Assembly (NCBI RefSeq): GCF_003324565.1
Contig: NZ_QOLA01000016.1
Location: 62,001-126,000, forward strand
DNA length: 64,000 nt
Reading direction: 5' to 3'
From: Streptomyces sp. SDr-06
Lineage (GTDB): Bacteria > Actinomycetota > Actinomycetes > Streptomycetales > Streptomycetaceae
A program made the translations under genes and the position numbers. The notes under the pieces are model-generated. The model had not been told where the DNA came from. It did not search any database and saw only the letters and a list, made by a program, of their open reading frames with translations. Below are positions 24,270 through 36,061 of the stretch, in pieces. Position 1 is the stretch's first letter, and each line of letters starts with the position of its first letter.

Positions 24270-26915
24270 TCAGGACGGGTCGCCGTACTGGAGGCCGCGA
24301 CCGTTCGTGCCGACGTAGACACGACCGAAGGTGTCGGGGTCGCCGGTGATGACGCCGACGCTGCCGATGGCTCCCCACTGGTGGGCGTCGTCGTTGATGC
24401 GGAGCCAGGTGGCGCCCCGGTCGGTGGAGCGGAAGACTCCGGTGACGTTCTGCACGGTGCCGATCAGGTAGAGGGCCTGGTAGGAGGCGCCGGGCGCGGC
24501 CTTTCCGAAGCCGAGGGCGGAGGCGGACTGCACCGTCGTGAGCGTGCTGAAGGTGCGGCCGCCGTCGGTGGAATGCAGCAGTCCCTTGGCGGCGCCCGCG
24601 ATCCACAGGTCTCCGGCGATGCCGGGCACGGCCGTGAGTCGGCCGGCGGGCAGGCTGGTGGCGCGGGCGGTGAAGGTCGCTCCGCCGTCGGTGCTGGCGT
24701 AGAGGGTGCCGTCGGACAGCGAGTAGAAGGTGCCGGGTGTGGAGCGGTCGGCGACGACCTGGGCGTCGGTGCCCAGGCCGCTGACCTTCGACCAGCTCGC
24801 GCCCTGGTCGGTCGAGCGGTACGGGACCTGCCCGGCCTCGGTCCAGACGATGGTGGAGCCGTCGGCGGCGAGCGCGACATGGCCGCAGTCGGCGCTGCCC
24901 ACCGGCTCCGCCTTGAAGCCGTTCCAGGTGATGCCGCCGTCGGTGGAGTAGGCGCCGTCCTGCGCGCCGCCCCGGCCGACCCGGACCATCATCGAGGGCT
25001 TGGACTGGGCGAAGTCGATGTCGGTGCTGCTGCTCATCAGCGGGTTCGTCAGGCGACCGGTGGGCACCGTGGTGAGCGAGTCGTAGCGGAAACCGCCCTG
25101 GTCGCCCATGGACGTGAGGAGGGTGGCACCGCCGGGCGGGGCGATCGCGTCCGCCAGCGCGGTCTCCTCCAGCCCCCTGGCCCCCACCGCCCAGTGGCTG
25201 ATGCCACCTCGGTCGGCGGTCGTGGCGTCCTTGCTGTTCCAGATGCCATTGCCGGTTCCGTAGAGCACGTGCCCGGAGTCGAAGGGGTCGATGGCAAGGG
25301 CGGTCATCCAGTGCCCGATGCCGGTGCCGACGTAGGGAGCGGCGGAGGCGTCCCGCACCGACGTGGCGGCCAGCGCCTTCCACGTCGTACCGCCGTCGGT
25401 GGTGCGGTAGAGCTCGTCCTGGGGCCACCAGCGGTCGAGGGTGGTGACCATCACCGTGGACGGCTTCTGTGGGTCGACGGCCAGACCGGAGAACCCGTAG
25501 CTGCCCTTGGACGGGGAGACGTCCTTCCACGTCCCGCCGGCCGACGTGTATTTCCACACCGAACCCGCGGTCACGCCGTTGGGTCCGAGGGAGTTGGTGT
25601 ACGTCAGGTACAGCGAGCCGTCGCCGGAGATCACGCCGTGCTGCGGCAGTTGGCCGGTGGGCTGATGAGAGACGGCCTGCCAGGTGCTGCCGCCGTCGGT
25701 GGAGCGGTACAGGGAGGTGGACCGGTCGCCGACGCCGACGTAGACCGTCCTGCTGCCGGCCGGGCCGTACGTCACGAAGGAGATTCCTGCGCCGCTGCTC
25801 GCTCCGTCCTTGACGGGGAACGAGGAGACCTGTCGCCATGTCACGCCATGATCGGTGCTACGCCACAGGCCGTTCTTGCGGGTGCCCAGGAGCAGGGTGT
25901 CGTGGTTGGCCGGATCGACCACGAGGCGCTCGCCCGCCCCGCGGCCGTCCTCGTTGCCGCCCAGTTTGAACGGCAGCTCGGTGCGCTGGAAGGTGCGGCC
26001 CCGGTCGGTGGAGCGCAGGATCGCGCCGTTGCCGGCCCACTCGTTGGTGTAGGTGCCCGCCGCGAGGTAGAGCCGGTCGGGGTCGACGGGATCGGTGGCC
26101 AGCGAGTCGATGCCCAGCAGGTTCCAGTCCTTCTCCCCCAACCCGTCGGTCAGCGGGATCCACTGTTCGGCGCCGGTGTCCCAGCGGTAGGCGCCGCCCA
26201 TGTCGGTACGCGCGTACAGCAGGCCCTTCTCCCGCTGGTTGAAGACCAGCCCGGTGACGTAACCACCGCCCACCACCTGGGCGTTGCGCCACACATACGG
26301 TCCGGCGGCCGCCTGCCCGCCGCCGGTCCCGGACGCCTGGGTCCCGGCCGTCTTCACCAGCTTCCACTGCTGGTTGGTGGTGCCCCGGTCGGGATACTGG
26401 ATGACTGCCGCGCCCTGGGCCGTGGAGCCTCCCGAGACGTCCAGGACCTGGCCGCTCTTGCGGGAGGTGAAGGTGACGGCGCCGGAACCGCCCACCTCGC
26501 TGATGCGCCACTCCTGGGAGGGGGACGAGGTGTCGGTCTGCTGCTCAGCGGTGGCCGACTGGGCGGTCGAGCCGCCCGTTATGCCCAGCACCTTGCCGCT
26601 GTTGCGGTTCACGAGCTCGTAGTAGCCGCCCCCGGTGGGCTTCAGCTTCCACTGCTGGTTGGCGGCGTTCTGATCGGTCCACTGCTGGATGCGGGTGCCG
26701 TCGGCGGTGGAGAAGGCGTTGACGTCCATCGCCTTGCCGCTGCGCACGGAGACCAGCCTGTAGCAGGCGCTGTCGTCGACCGTCGCGGCCTGGGAGTCCT
26801 CCTGCGAGAACAGGAGATACGGCACACCGGCCAGGGGCACACCGAGCAGCAAGGCGGTGGCGCTCAAGCGACGACGGTGACGCCCGCGGCGCCCGCCGAT
26901 CGGGGAGTTGCTCAT
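24270..26915 (-). CDS. Secreted GH74 xyloglucanase with N-terminal ricin-type CBM
   Basis: 881 residues from the ATG at 26915 (GGAGAACG upstream). An earlier in-frame start at 27191 would place 92 non-secretory residues before the signal peptide. Order: signal peptide to about 40; ricin-B/CBM13-like trefoil at about 45-185 (three QW-type repeats: NQQWKL, SQEWRI, NQQWKL); then the GH74 double seven-bladed propeller, opening with YVWRNAQVVGGGYVTGLVFN and LLYARTDMGGAYRWD. Many BNR repeats (STDxGxTW). The two expected catalytic Asp regions are TDMGG and MGDQGGFRYD. It cleaves the beta-1,4-glucan backbone of xyloglucan outside the cell. Convergent with the sigma operon, divergent from the xylanase. 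Confidence 0.92.
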   Translation of the reverse strand: MSNSPIGGRRGRHRRRLSATALLLGVPLAGVPYLLFSQEDSQAATVDDSACYRLVSVRSGKAMDVNAFSTADGTRIQQWTDQNAANQQWKLKPTGGGYYELVNRNSGKVLGITGGSTAQSATAEQQTDTSSPSQEWRISEVGGSGAVTFTSRKSGQVLDVSGGSTAQGAAVIQYPDRGTTNQQWKLVKTAGTQASGTGGGQAAAGPYVWRNAQVVGGGYVTGLVFNQREKGLLYARTDMGGAYRWDTGAEQWIPLTDGLGEKDWNLLGIDSLATDPVDPDRLYLAAGTYTNEWAGNGAILRSTDRGRTFQRTELPFKLGGNEDGRGAGERLVVDPANHDTLLLGTRKNGLWRSTDHGVTWRQVSSFPVKDGASSGAGISFVTYGPAGSRTVYVGVGDRSTSLYRSTDGGSTWQAVSHQPTGQLPQHGVISGDGSLYLTYTNSLGPNGVTAGSVWKYTSAGGTWKDVSPSKGSYGFSGLAVDPQKPSTVMVTTLDRWWPQDELYRTTDGGTTWKALAATSVRDASAAPYVGTGIGHWMTALAIDPFDSGHVLYGTGNGIWNSKDATTADRGGISHWAVGARGLEETALADAIAPPGGATLLTSMGDQGGFRYDSLTTVPTGRLTNPLMSSSTDIDFAQSKPSMMVRVGRGGAQDGAYSTDGGITWNGFKAEPVGSADCGHVALAADGSTIVWTEAGQVPYRSTDQGASWSKVSGLGTDAQVVADRSTPGTFYSLSDGTLYASTDGGATFTARATSLPAGRLTAVPGIAGDLWIAGAAKGLLHSTDGGRTFSTLTTVQSASALGFGKAAPGASYQALYLIGTVQNVTGVFRSTDRGATWLRINDDAHQWGAIGSVGVITGDPDTFGRVYVGTNGRGLQYGDPS

Positions 26916-27132
26916 GGGTAGACGTTCTCCTTGCGAACCGTGCCTGGGGGAAAGGCGGATCCGGACACCGGAACTGGCCGGATCTACTTCCTTGTGGTCA
27001 CCGGCTGCGCAAAGGGTTGCCGTCAGTCGGCGACTTTCTCGGGCCACCTTCACGGCGGGCCACCCACCTCGCCGCGAAAGCTCCTGCCCGATCGCGGCAA
27101 CCCTCCTGCGCGCGGCGGCAACTGACGGGTGA

Positions 27133-29616
<2,484 letters not shown>

Positions 29617-29726
29617 CCCGCCAGATCCCAGGTGCCCGAGGTCGGGGCGGCCCATCGGACTCGGAGACAACCCGTCAACGGCACTGCCCACTGGCCCTGT
29701 TGACCAACGCTCACCGCATTGAGGAG

Positions 29727-29751
29727 CCCCAGCCGCACGTCGGCTGGGGCT
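29727..29751 (+). terminator. Terminator after the xylanase gene
   Basis: GCCCCAGCCG and CGGCTGGGGC pair around a 5-base loop, followed by TTCTCGCTGTTCTT. The 29850-30135 stretch beyond it has no supported gene. Confidence 0.75.
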
Positions 29752-30139
29752 TCTCGCTGTTCTTGGCACCCCCGTACCACCGCACAAGTACAAGCACGAG
29801 CGTCGGGTGGCAGAACCCGGGTGGCGGAGACTGGGCTCGTTTCTGACGGCTAGGGCGCGGTGGCGCCCGCCGATTTCCGACTGAAGGGCGCCTCCAGCGA
29901 GCCCAAAAGCCGTATATGGCCGCCTGACGGCCTCTCATGCATCCAGAGGTCCGCTCATACCAGCCACCTCACGACGGGCGCTCTATGCCCCTATTCTGGA
30001 GGTCGCTTTTTTGATGGATTGCCGGAATCCATCGAATATGGGCGCTGCCCAACAGCGAGTTGCGCCGCCGTCAGCGGAGTGAGCGGAGTCAAGCAACTCG
30101 CCGTCGAGCGCGGTTCATACGTGCCGCAGCCGAAGGGGC

Positions 30140-30192
30140 GAGGCCCCGCCTTCCCCTGCCCACGTCACGGTGAGTGGGGAAGGCGGGGCCTC
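30140..30192 (-). terminator. Terminator of the parAB operon
   Basis: GAGGCCCCGCCTTCCCC and its exact 17-bp complement flank a 19-base loop, 11 bases beyond the parB stop. Confidence 0.75.
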
Positions 30193-30203
30193 CGCGAAGC
30201 AAC

Positions 30204-31373
30204 TCAGGTCGTCGGAAGCTGCGCGCTCCCCTTCCGCTCCCGTTCTTCCTGGGCGGCCAGGAGCTCACACAGTCGGCTGCGGTCGGCGGAGGTCATCTTG
30301 GCGATGACGATCTGAGCCACTGCTGCCGGATCCGCCCACGGCATCTTCACCGGCGGCTTCTTCGTCAGCGCGGCAGGTCCGGAAGTCTCACCCTCGCCTC
30401 GAGGCTCAGGCAGGACTCCCGACGAGCCTTCCGGGCCTGGCCGTACGGCAGTCTGCTCCGGGTATACCGCGGTATACCCGGGGGCAGTCGCTCCGCTTTC
30501 GCCTGGCGCGCTCCTCATCTCGCCCCCGGCAGAGCCGCGTTCCTGCTCGCCCGTCGAAGGCACCGCGGGAGACACGGGCTCCGGAACCGCAGGCGGGTAT
30601 ACCGCGGTATACCCGCTGACCGCTCCCCCGGCCACCATCCCGGACTCGTGACCCCGCTGCTCAGCCGTCGACACCTCAACTGCAGGGTTCGACTTCGGCT
30701 CGTTCTTCTTGCGCTGGTCGGCCTCCCAGGCCGCCAGCTGCTCCTCCGCGGGCAGTGCCGAGTAGCGCCGCATGTCGCGGAACGCCGTGAGCTTGCCCGA
30801 CGTGACCAGATCCCGCATCGGCTGGGTGAGGCGCAGCAGGCCGATGCGCTGGTTGAACCACTGCTTGGACTTGCCGAGCGCGGCGGCTGCTTCCACTTGC
30901 TGGTTGAACGTCAGCTCCAGCATGCGCTGAAGGCCTACGGCTTCCTCGATGTAGTTGAAGTTGGAGCGCTCGACGTTCTCCGCCAATACCGCGGCGAGGA
31001 ACCGGACGCGGGATTCGGCGATGTCCTCGCGGAGGTGAACATCGAGGGTGGGCAGTCCTGCCTGCTGGGCCGCACGCCAGCGGCGTTCACCAGCGGCCAT
31101 GACGACGCGGCACTGCGGAAGCTGCTCGGCGTGTTCGGGGAACAGCTTCACGTAGGCGGCGCGGGTGACGCCGACACAGGGCTGGAGCTGGCCCTGGCGC
31201 ATGCTTTCGCCGAGCTCGCGCAGACTCTCCTCGCTGAAGTCCTGACGCGGATTGAGCGGGGTGGCGACGACCTGGTCCGGCGGGAGATGAACCAGGGTAG
31301 GGCGACTGCGGCCGGGGACGGATTCGACGGTCTCGGTGGCCAGCCCCGCGAGGCTGACTCGCTGGCCGGCCAT
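30204..31373 (-). CDS. parB: ParB-family partition protein
   Basis: 389 residues; the ATG at 31373 overlaps the parA stop. N-terminal ParB core: VHLPPDQVVATPLNPRQDF, SEESLRELGESMRQGQLQP, the GERRWRAAQ nucleotide-binding motif, then the ENVERSNFNYIEEAVGLQRM and LGKSKQWFNQRIGLLRL helix-turn-helix. After about residue 245 the sequence is a low-complexity linker, then a C-terminal helical segment (AQIVIAKMTSADRSRLCELL), probably for dimerisation. The linker contains GYTAVYP twice, because two of the 18-bp palindromes lie in this reading frame. It binds the centromere and stimulates ParA. Confidence 0.9.
   Translation of the reverse strand: MAGQRVSLAGLATETVESVPGRSRPTLVHLPPDQVVATPLNPRQDFSEESLRELGESMRQGQLQPCVGVTRAAYVKLFPEHAEQLPQCRVVMAAGERRWRAAQQAGLPTLDVHLREDIAESRVRFLAAVLAENVERSNFNYIEEAVGLQRMLELTFNQQVEAAAALGKSKQWFNQRIGLLRLTQPMRDLVTSGKLTAFRDMRRYSALPAEEQLAAWEADQRKKNEPKSNPAVEVSTAEQRGHESGMVAGGAVSGYTAVYPPAVPEPVSPAVPSTGEQERGSAGGEMRSAPGESGATAPGYTAVYPEQTAVRPGPEGSSGVLPEPRGEGETSGPAALTKKPPVKMPWADPAAVAQIVIAKMTSADRSRLCELLAAQEERERKGSAQLPTT
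30461..30478. repeat. Candidate centromere site 1 (inside parB)
   Basis: Perfect 18-bp palindrome GGTATACCGCGGTATACC, read in frame as GYTAVYP. Confidence 0.8.
30596..30613. repeat. Candidate centromere site 2 (inside parB)
   Basis: Identical 18-bp palindrome 135 bp from site 1, also in the parB frame (GYTAVYP). Confidence 0.8.
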
Positions 31374-32032
31374 CAGCGACGGCCCCCGTATCCGAGCTCC
31401 AGGGCGAGGCGGAAGTAGTCCTCGCGAGCGCGCAGCGTGGTGCCGTTGTCGGCGTACTGCGTGACGACCTTGCCTTCGGCAGCCGCGCGGGTGTGGATCT
31501 TGTAGCGGCGAATCACCGTGTTCGCGCGCGGCCAGCCCTTGGCGTCGATGTACCCGATGGTGTCGTCCCGGTCGGCCTTGCCGTCGCGGGGATCCCACGC
31601 GTTGATGACGACCTTGTACGGCAGACCGCGCGGCTCGATCACCTTGCTTATGGTGCGGGCCGTCGGGTCGAAGGCGAGCGGCTCGGGAGGAAGCGGGACC
31701 AGGACGTCGTCGGCGATGTCCAGGGCCGCCGCCAGAATGTGCTCGTTCTCCAGGCTGCCGGGGGTGTCGATGAAGACGTGCATCCGCTGCTCGGTGTCGC
31801 CCAGGACGTCATGGGCGACAGCCGCCAGATTGACGGTGGTGGTGGTCTTGCCCACCCCGCCCTTCTGGTTGGCGATGACGTGGATCTGGGCGCCCAAGTG
31901 CTTCAGCGCGGCGAGGCTGGCGGGGTCCTCGTGAGCCGTCGCGAAGTCGAAGGGGAGATTGTCGATCCGGTCGGCCCACCAGACGGTTGACCCTTGCGGG
32001 TCGGTGGATACGACGAGGATGGAGGAAGCCAT
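31373..32032 (-). CDS. parA: ParA-family ATPase with block-swapped N-terminus
   Basis: 219 residues. ATG at 32032 has a good RBS (TGGAG, 5 bases). The family motifs are present but out of order. Residues 1-48 hold what is normally the second strand region (ILVVSTDPQGSTVWWADRI, then LPFDFATAHEDP). Residues 49-80 hold the Walker A block that normally begins the protein (IHVIANQKGGVGKTTTTVNL). From about residue 81 the order is normal: MHVFIDTPGSLE (Walker B), ADDVLVPLPPEPLAFDPTAR, RRYKIHTRAAAEGKVVTQY. The usual Streptomyces ParA order is Walker A block, STDPQ block, Walker B. Reading frame is intact and stop overlaps parB. A real permutation or an assembly artefact must be distinguished. Confidence 0.85.
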   Translation of the reverse strand: MASSILVVSTDPQGSTVWWADRIDNLPFDFATAHEDPASLAALKHLGAQIHVIANQKGGVGKTTTTVNLAAVAHDVLGDTEQRMHVFIDTPGSLENEHILAAALDIADDVLVPLPPEPLAFDPTARTISKVIEPRGLPYKVVINAWDPRDGKADRDDTIGYIDAKGWPRANTVIRRYKIHTRAAAEGKVVTQYADNGTTLRAREDYFRLALELGYGGRR

Positions 32033-32224
32033 GATGCTCCATTTCCGTGTGCTTCCCGAGAGATTCTCGGTACTCGGACCGGGACAGCATGCCAGATCAG
32101 GAATCGGACATTTGCATCGGGTACTGGCCGGCCGAGCGGCGCGAGCTCCCTGGCTAGGCAGAGGCCGATTGGGTGTCAGCTGCCGGATCGTGGAGGCCAA
32201 TTGCCAGCGGGGTGGAGGGTGCCG

Positions 32225-32242
32225 GGTATACCGCGGTATACC
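32225..32242. repeat. Candidate centromere site 3
   Basis: GGTATACCGCGGTATACC in the first tandem unit, 183 bp upstream of the parA start. Confidence 0.8.
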
Positions 32243-32429
32243 GGGGAGCCCCGGCGGGTCCGCGAGAGGCCGGTACGCGGCACCGAGCTGAGGGGGCGGC
32301 AGTTGAGCTGTCGGCCCAGCCCTCTTCCCCCGACAGGGGCGGTGCGGGGCATCCCCGTTGCGGCTGAGTAGGAAGGCCTCCCAACTGGCGGAGTGGACCA
32401 CTGTCGAGCGGCGAGACGGAGAGACGCCG

Positions 32430-32447
32430 GGTATACCGCGGTATACC
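32430..32447. repeat. Candidate centromere site 4
   Basis: Same palindrome in the second tandem unit. Confidence 0.8.
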
Positions 32448-32633
32448 GGTGGGCCCCCGACAGGTCCGCCTAGAGACCGGTATGCGGCAGCGGCTGGGGA
32501 CGGCGGCGGTCAAGCTGTCGTCCGACCCGCCCCTCTCCCCCGTCACCGCCGCTGCGGAGCGTCCCCGTTGCGCCTGCGTAGCCCCCAACTGGCGGAGTGG
32601 ACCAATGCCGAGCGGCGAGACGGAGAGACGCCG

Positions 32634-32651
32634 GGTATACCGCGGTATACC
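32634..32651. repeat. Candidate centromere site 5
   Basis: Same palindrome in the third tandem unit. Confidence 0.8.
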
Positions 32652-32819
32652 GGTGGGCCCCCGACAGGTCCGCGAGGGAGTGGTAGGGGGCGGCGATCGG
32701 GTTGCCGTCCGATTCCACCTGCTCCCCCGTCACCGGCACTGCCAGGCGTCCCAGTTGCGCTAGGTAGACCTCGCAACTGCAGAGCGGGTGGCTGTTGAAC
32801 CGCAGGCCTGTGCCGAGCG

Positions 32820-33125
32820 CATGCCTACGCAAGGCTTCTTCGGCGAGTGGGAAAGCCACCGCAAGCGAGACGGCAGCGTGGTCACCCGGGGGGTCGATCT
32901 CGCAGTCCAGGAACGGATCCCGGGACGAGCCGACCCGCCGCATGCCAGAAGTCGGCGTTTACGGCGCGAGAGGAGGGGGCTCCACCGCCGGGGTGTCAGC
33001 GAGACGCTGGATCATCGACCCCATCAACGGCACCACGCCGTTCGCCCGTCGGTGGCCGTCATGCTCGAACGGCAGGCGGGGCTCCCCTGCCGATCACCCT
33101 GTCGAAGGCCGGTGGCCGGGTGAGT
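32820..33125 (+). pseudogene. Inositol-monophosphatase-family gene remnant
   Basis: One frame reads KRDGSVVTRGVDLAVQERI, like the DGS.VT..D...E start of IMPase/histidinol-phosphatase enzymes. After a frame change, another reads RRWIIDPINGTTPFARR, the metal-binding WIIDPIDGT..F motif with Asn in place of the second Asp. Only about a third of the gene is left, in at least two frames, so it is dead. Confidence 0.6.
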
Positions 33126-34060
33126 GACCTGTACGGCGTATTCGTACTGATGGGCGAAAATAACCCGCACCGACCCCTAACGGCCTGCCGCACGAAGCGA
33201 TCTTGAAACTGGTTAAGGCCCTGCCGCACAGCAGCGAGTTGTACTCCCTCGACAACGCCGTGCGGCACACCAGGAGCCCGCCGTTGATCTTCATTCTGGC
33301 CGGGCCAGCAAGGCGCGCATGAGGACCTCTCCCCCGCCAAGGCACCCCGGACAGAGCGGGAAGGCAGCCGCCTTTGTTGTGCCAGACCCGGCTTCAGACC
33401 CGACTCGGGAGCTGTTGAGGTGCTCCGAAGTGTCCCCAAAAAGGGGCCCGTCGGTGGGGGACGGGCGCTCAGTGACGGCTGCATCCGGGCACCCGTATGG
33501 TGCCCAGGCGCGATCTCCCACGGCTGACGCGTCTCCGTTTGTTGCCGGATCCGTGCGCAGAACAGGTCCGACAGCCCCGCCGGATGCGACACCCAAGCCT
33601 TCGTGTCGGCGCTCTGTGGGCGCAGTAGTTGTTGCAGGGGAGGTGTTCGGCAGGCGTTTGAGGGACGGAACTCCGCTGCGCGGGAGACATTGGAAGGGCT
33701 GGCAGAGGTCGCTGAGGTCGTTGCCGATGATGGTCGACTCCTGTTTCCTCTCATGATCGGATGGCTCTCGACGCGAGATCTCAGCCTCGCTTCCTGGTTT
33801 CAGGCCGCTTCCGCATCCTCATCCGAGCCCTTCGTTTGATGAGCGAACCCGTCGAACCGGCCCTTGCGCGACACCGAGGGTTGCCGCCGCAAGATCTCTG
33901 GAGGTGAGGAACGCTCGAATCCGGATGCAGGACTACGAGCCTGACACCCCGTCGAAGAGGGCTGAGGCCCGGAGTTTCTCTGTCGGCATCGGCGGACCCA
34001 AGCCAGAACTCACGTCCCGACCAGTCGTCACGCGCTCCACCACCGATCTATCAAGTATGC
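33126..34060. other. No supported gene
   Basis: Opposing open frames with no recognisable product, ribosome-binding site or conserved motif. It separates the parAB centromere from the iteron-like zone. Confidence 0.4.
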
Positions 34061-34069
34061 CTTTGACCT

Positions 34070-34620
34070 GGGCATATAACGATGCTTGTTCTCATAGCTG
34101 CATCGATCAGTGAACCTATGTATGAGACGAGATATACAACGTGTAGTAATGCGTGCAGTATCTCGATGAATATAACGATGTCTGTTGCGAACAATATAGC
34201 GCTCTCTGTAACTAGCATTGCTGCGATCTTTATTGCAAGTACTGTTGCGATCATTGTTGCGCTATAACTAACCCTGCAACGTTCTCTGTCCCTTGCCCTC
34301 TAACTGACGGACTAGCTTGCTTGCTAACGTGCCGCCTTACTTGCCTACAGACGAACGGACGCTCCCTCGCTCTGCCCTGCTATCGGTCTAGCTAGCTGAC
34401 CAGCGGACTGCCTTGCTGCCTGTCTTGCTGCTTAGGTTGCGTGCTTACTGACGGACCAGCGTGCGAGCGTGCTAACGCTCTTACGCGCTGTCGTACGTAC
34501 CTACTGACGGTCTGACGCGCGGACCCGCTGACTGCCGTACCAGCTTGCCTACTTGCCTACTCGCTAGCTCGCTTGCTTACCTACTCGCTGTCTGACAGCC
34601 TGTCTTGCTTGCTGATTCAC
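34070..34620. repeat. Low-GC, iteron-like zone (candidate origin or centromere)
   Basis: Positions 34070-34260 are strikingly AT-rich for this replicon and contain GTTGCGA at 34184 and 34244 and GTTGCGC at 34256. Positions 34260-34620 are a dense series of short quasi-repeats: ACTGACGG at about 34302, 34449 and 34503; many CTTGC, CTTAC, GCCTAC and GCTAGC words. The 24-bp element at 34165-34188 recurs with 3 mismatches at 37285-37308, on the far side of the second parA operon. The zone encodes nothing credible. Iterated short words beside par and rep-like genes suggest an origin or centromere. Confidence 0.5.
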
Positions 34621-35176
34621 CCGCGAGCCGACGAGGGGTCGCGCGTACTGTCTGGCTGACTCGCGGGCAAGGAGACGTGCTTACGGTCATGAGCGCTGAC
34701 GAACCGGCGGACTGTCGTCCGCGCGATCTGCTCGACGCCCGCCTCCCCGCCTCATCGAACAAGCTGTCGTACGCGCGGCCGCACCTGGCCCCGCCCAGAC
34801 GGACGAGCCCGCATCGGCCCTGTGGGGGCGCGCGGGGCGCGCCCTCGGGCGCGGGGGCTTTGCGGCCCGCCCCCTCGGCCTGGCGCTGCCGTGAACAGGG
34901 CCGCCCGGTGCCCTGACGTGGCGTCAGTGGCCTTGCGTTGCAGGCGGTTCAGCGCGTCGCCTTACAGACGGCGGAGAGATCCTGTTATCGTCAGCCCCAA
35001 TGATCCCGTGTCACTAGATCACTGACCAGACTCTGATAGCGGGCAGAGGGGAAGCAAAGGGGCGTACGCAGCCCCTCTTTCCTCCGCCGATTGTCAGCTC
35101 TGGCTACCTGACCTGGTGTCACAGGCACAAATGGACCTGTCATGAGCAGCCGTGAGGCAGAGAGGCGGTAGTCGCG
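34621..35176. other. Leader region of the second parA operon
   Basis: No gene. Contains dyads near the operon start, including CCTGGTGTCACAGG at about 35111 and TGATC...GATCA at about 35000, possible autoregulatory sites for the ParA2 operon. Confidence 0.4.
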
Positions 35177-36061
35177 ATGAAGGTCATCGCCGTCGCAACC
35201 CAGAAGGGAGGGGTCGGCAAGACCAGCACTACCGTGAACTTGGGCGCCAGCCTGGCCCTGGCCGGCGCGCGCGTCCTGGTCGTCGACCTGGACCCGCAGG
35301 CTCAGGCCGGTACCGCTCTGGGTGTCAACCTGTCCGACGGGGAGCAACTGGCCCGTTCCCTCGGCTGGGTGCTTCAAGGCCGCCTGCAGGGCATGCCGCT
35401 CGATCTGGCGGCTGCCTGGTACGACCGCAGTGAACTCCTGTCCGAGTGGGAGGACGCGGGCACCCTGCATCTCCTGGCGAGCGAGGAATCGACCATGACG
35501 TCGGTTCAGGACATCATTCACCGCAAGGGTTACCACGCCACGCCGATCGTCCGGCGCATGCTGCTCGAGGTCGCCGACCAGTTCGACTTCGTCGTCATCG
35601 ACACCCCGCCCGCGGTCTCGTCGCTGTCGGCCACCGCGCTGGCCGCCGCCGACTACGTGGTGACCGTGTGCGTGCCCGAGTACCCGGCTCTCAAGGGCGC
35701 GGCCGCCACGCGCGGCACGGTGGCGTACGTGAAGGACCGTACGGGCGGGGAGTGCGACCCGCAGTACCTGGGCGCGGTGCTCAACCGTTCGAACCCGCCG
35801 TCGAAGTGGAAGGCCCAAGAGGTCAACATCCGCAACGGCATGCTGGAGGCCGACCTCCAGCCGTTCATGACGGACATCCGTAGCGACAACCGGATCTCCG
35901 ACTCCTTCGCCTACGGCGTCCCGGCAGCGATCCGCTTCGCCAGTCACGCGCCCGGCAAGCTGTACGGGCAGCTGATGACCCAGATCCTCGAACGCATGCA
36001 GCAACCGGCTCAGAAGTGGGAGACCCCGGGCCTGATCGAGCTGGAGGCTCCCGTTGACTAG
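35177..36061 (+). CDS. ParA-family ATPase (second partition locus)
   Basis: 294 residues with canonical motif order: Walker A VATQKGGVGKTSTTVNLGAS at 6-25, A' region VLVVDLDPQAQAG, Walker B FDFVVIDTPPAVSS at about 137, and the C-terminal NRSNPPSKWKAQEV and GVPAAIRFASHAPG. It lacks an N-terminal helix-turn-helix, so it is the short type that pairs with a small DNA-binding partner. That partner is presumably the next gene, whose TTG start overlaps this stop. It serves as a same-window control for the rearranged ParA at 31373-32032. Confidence 0.9.
   Translation: MKVIAVATQKGGVGKTSTTVNLGASLALAGARVLVVDLDPQAQAGTALGVNLSDGEQLARSLGWVLQGRLQGMPLDLAAAWYDRSELLSEWEDAGTLHLLASEESTMTSVQDIIHRKGYHATPIVRRMLLEVADQFDFVVIDTPPAVSSLSATALAAADYVVTVCVPEYPALKGAAATRGTVAYVKDRTGGECDPQYLGAVLNRSNPPSKWKAQEVNIRNGMLEADLQPFMTDIRSDNRISDSFAYGVPAAIRFASHAPGKLYGQLMTQILERMQQPAQKWETPGLIELEAPVD

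Larger units (their letters stand above)
32140..32770. repeat. Three imperfect ~204-bp tandem units upstream of parA
   Basis: Units share CAACTGGCGGAGTGGACCA, GCGGCGAGACGGAGAGACG, the 18-bp palindrome, then GACAGGTCCGC and a C-rich CCCCCGTCACCG block. The palindromes are 205 and 204 bp apart. The second and third units are much more alike than the first. This arrayed layout is typical of a plasmid centromere. Confidence 0.75.

Noticed and set aside
24381-26921. 846-codon plus-strand open frame
   Set aside because: Exact antisense of the GH74 gene, which has clear domains; the frame is a GC-bias shadow with no RBS.
34051-34254. 67-codon hydrophobic minus-strand frame
   Set aside because: Looks like a membrane peptide only because the DNA is AT-rich and iterated; no RBS and it lies inside the candidate origin.
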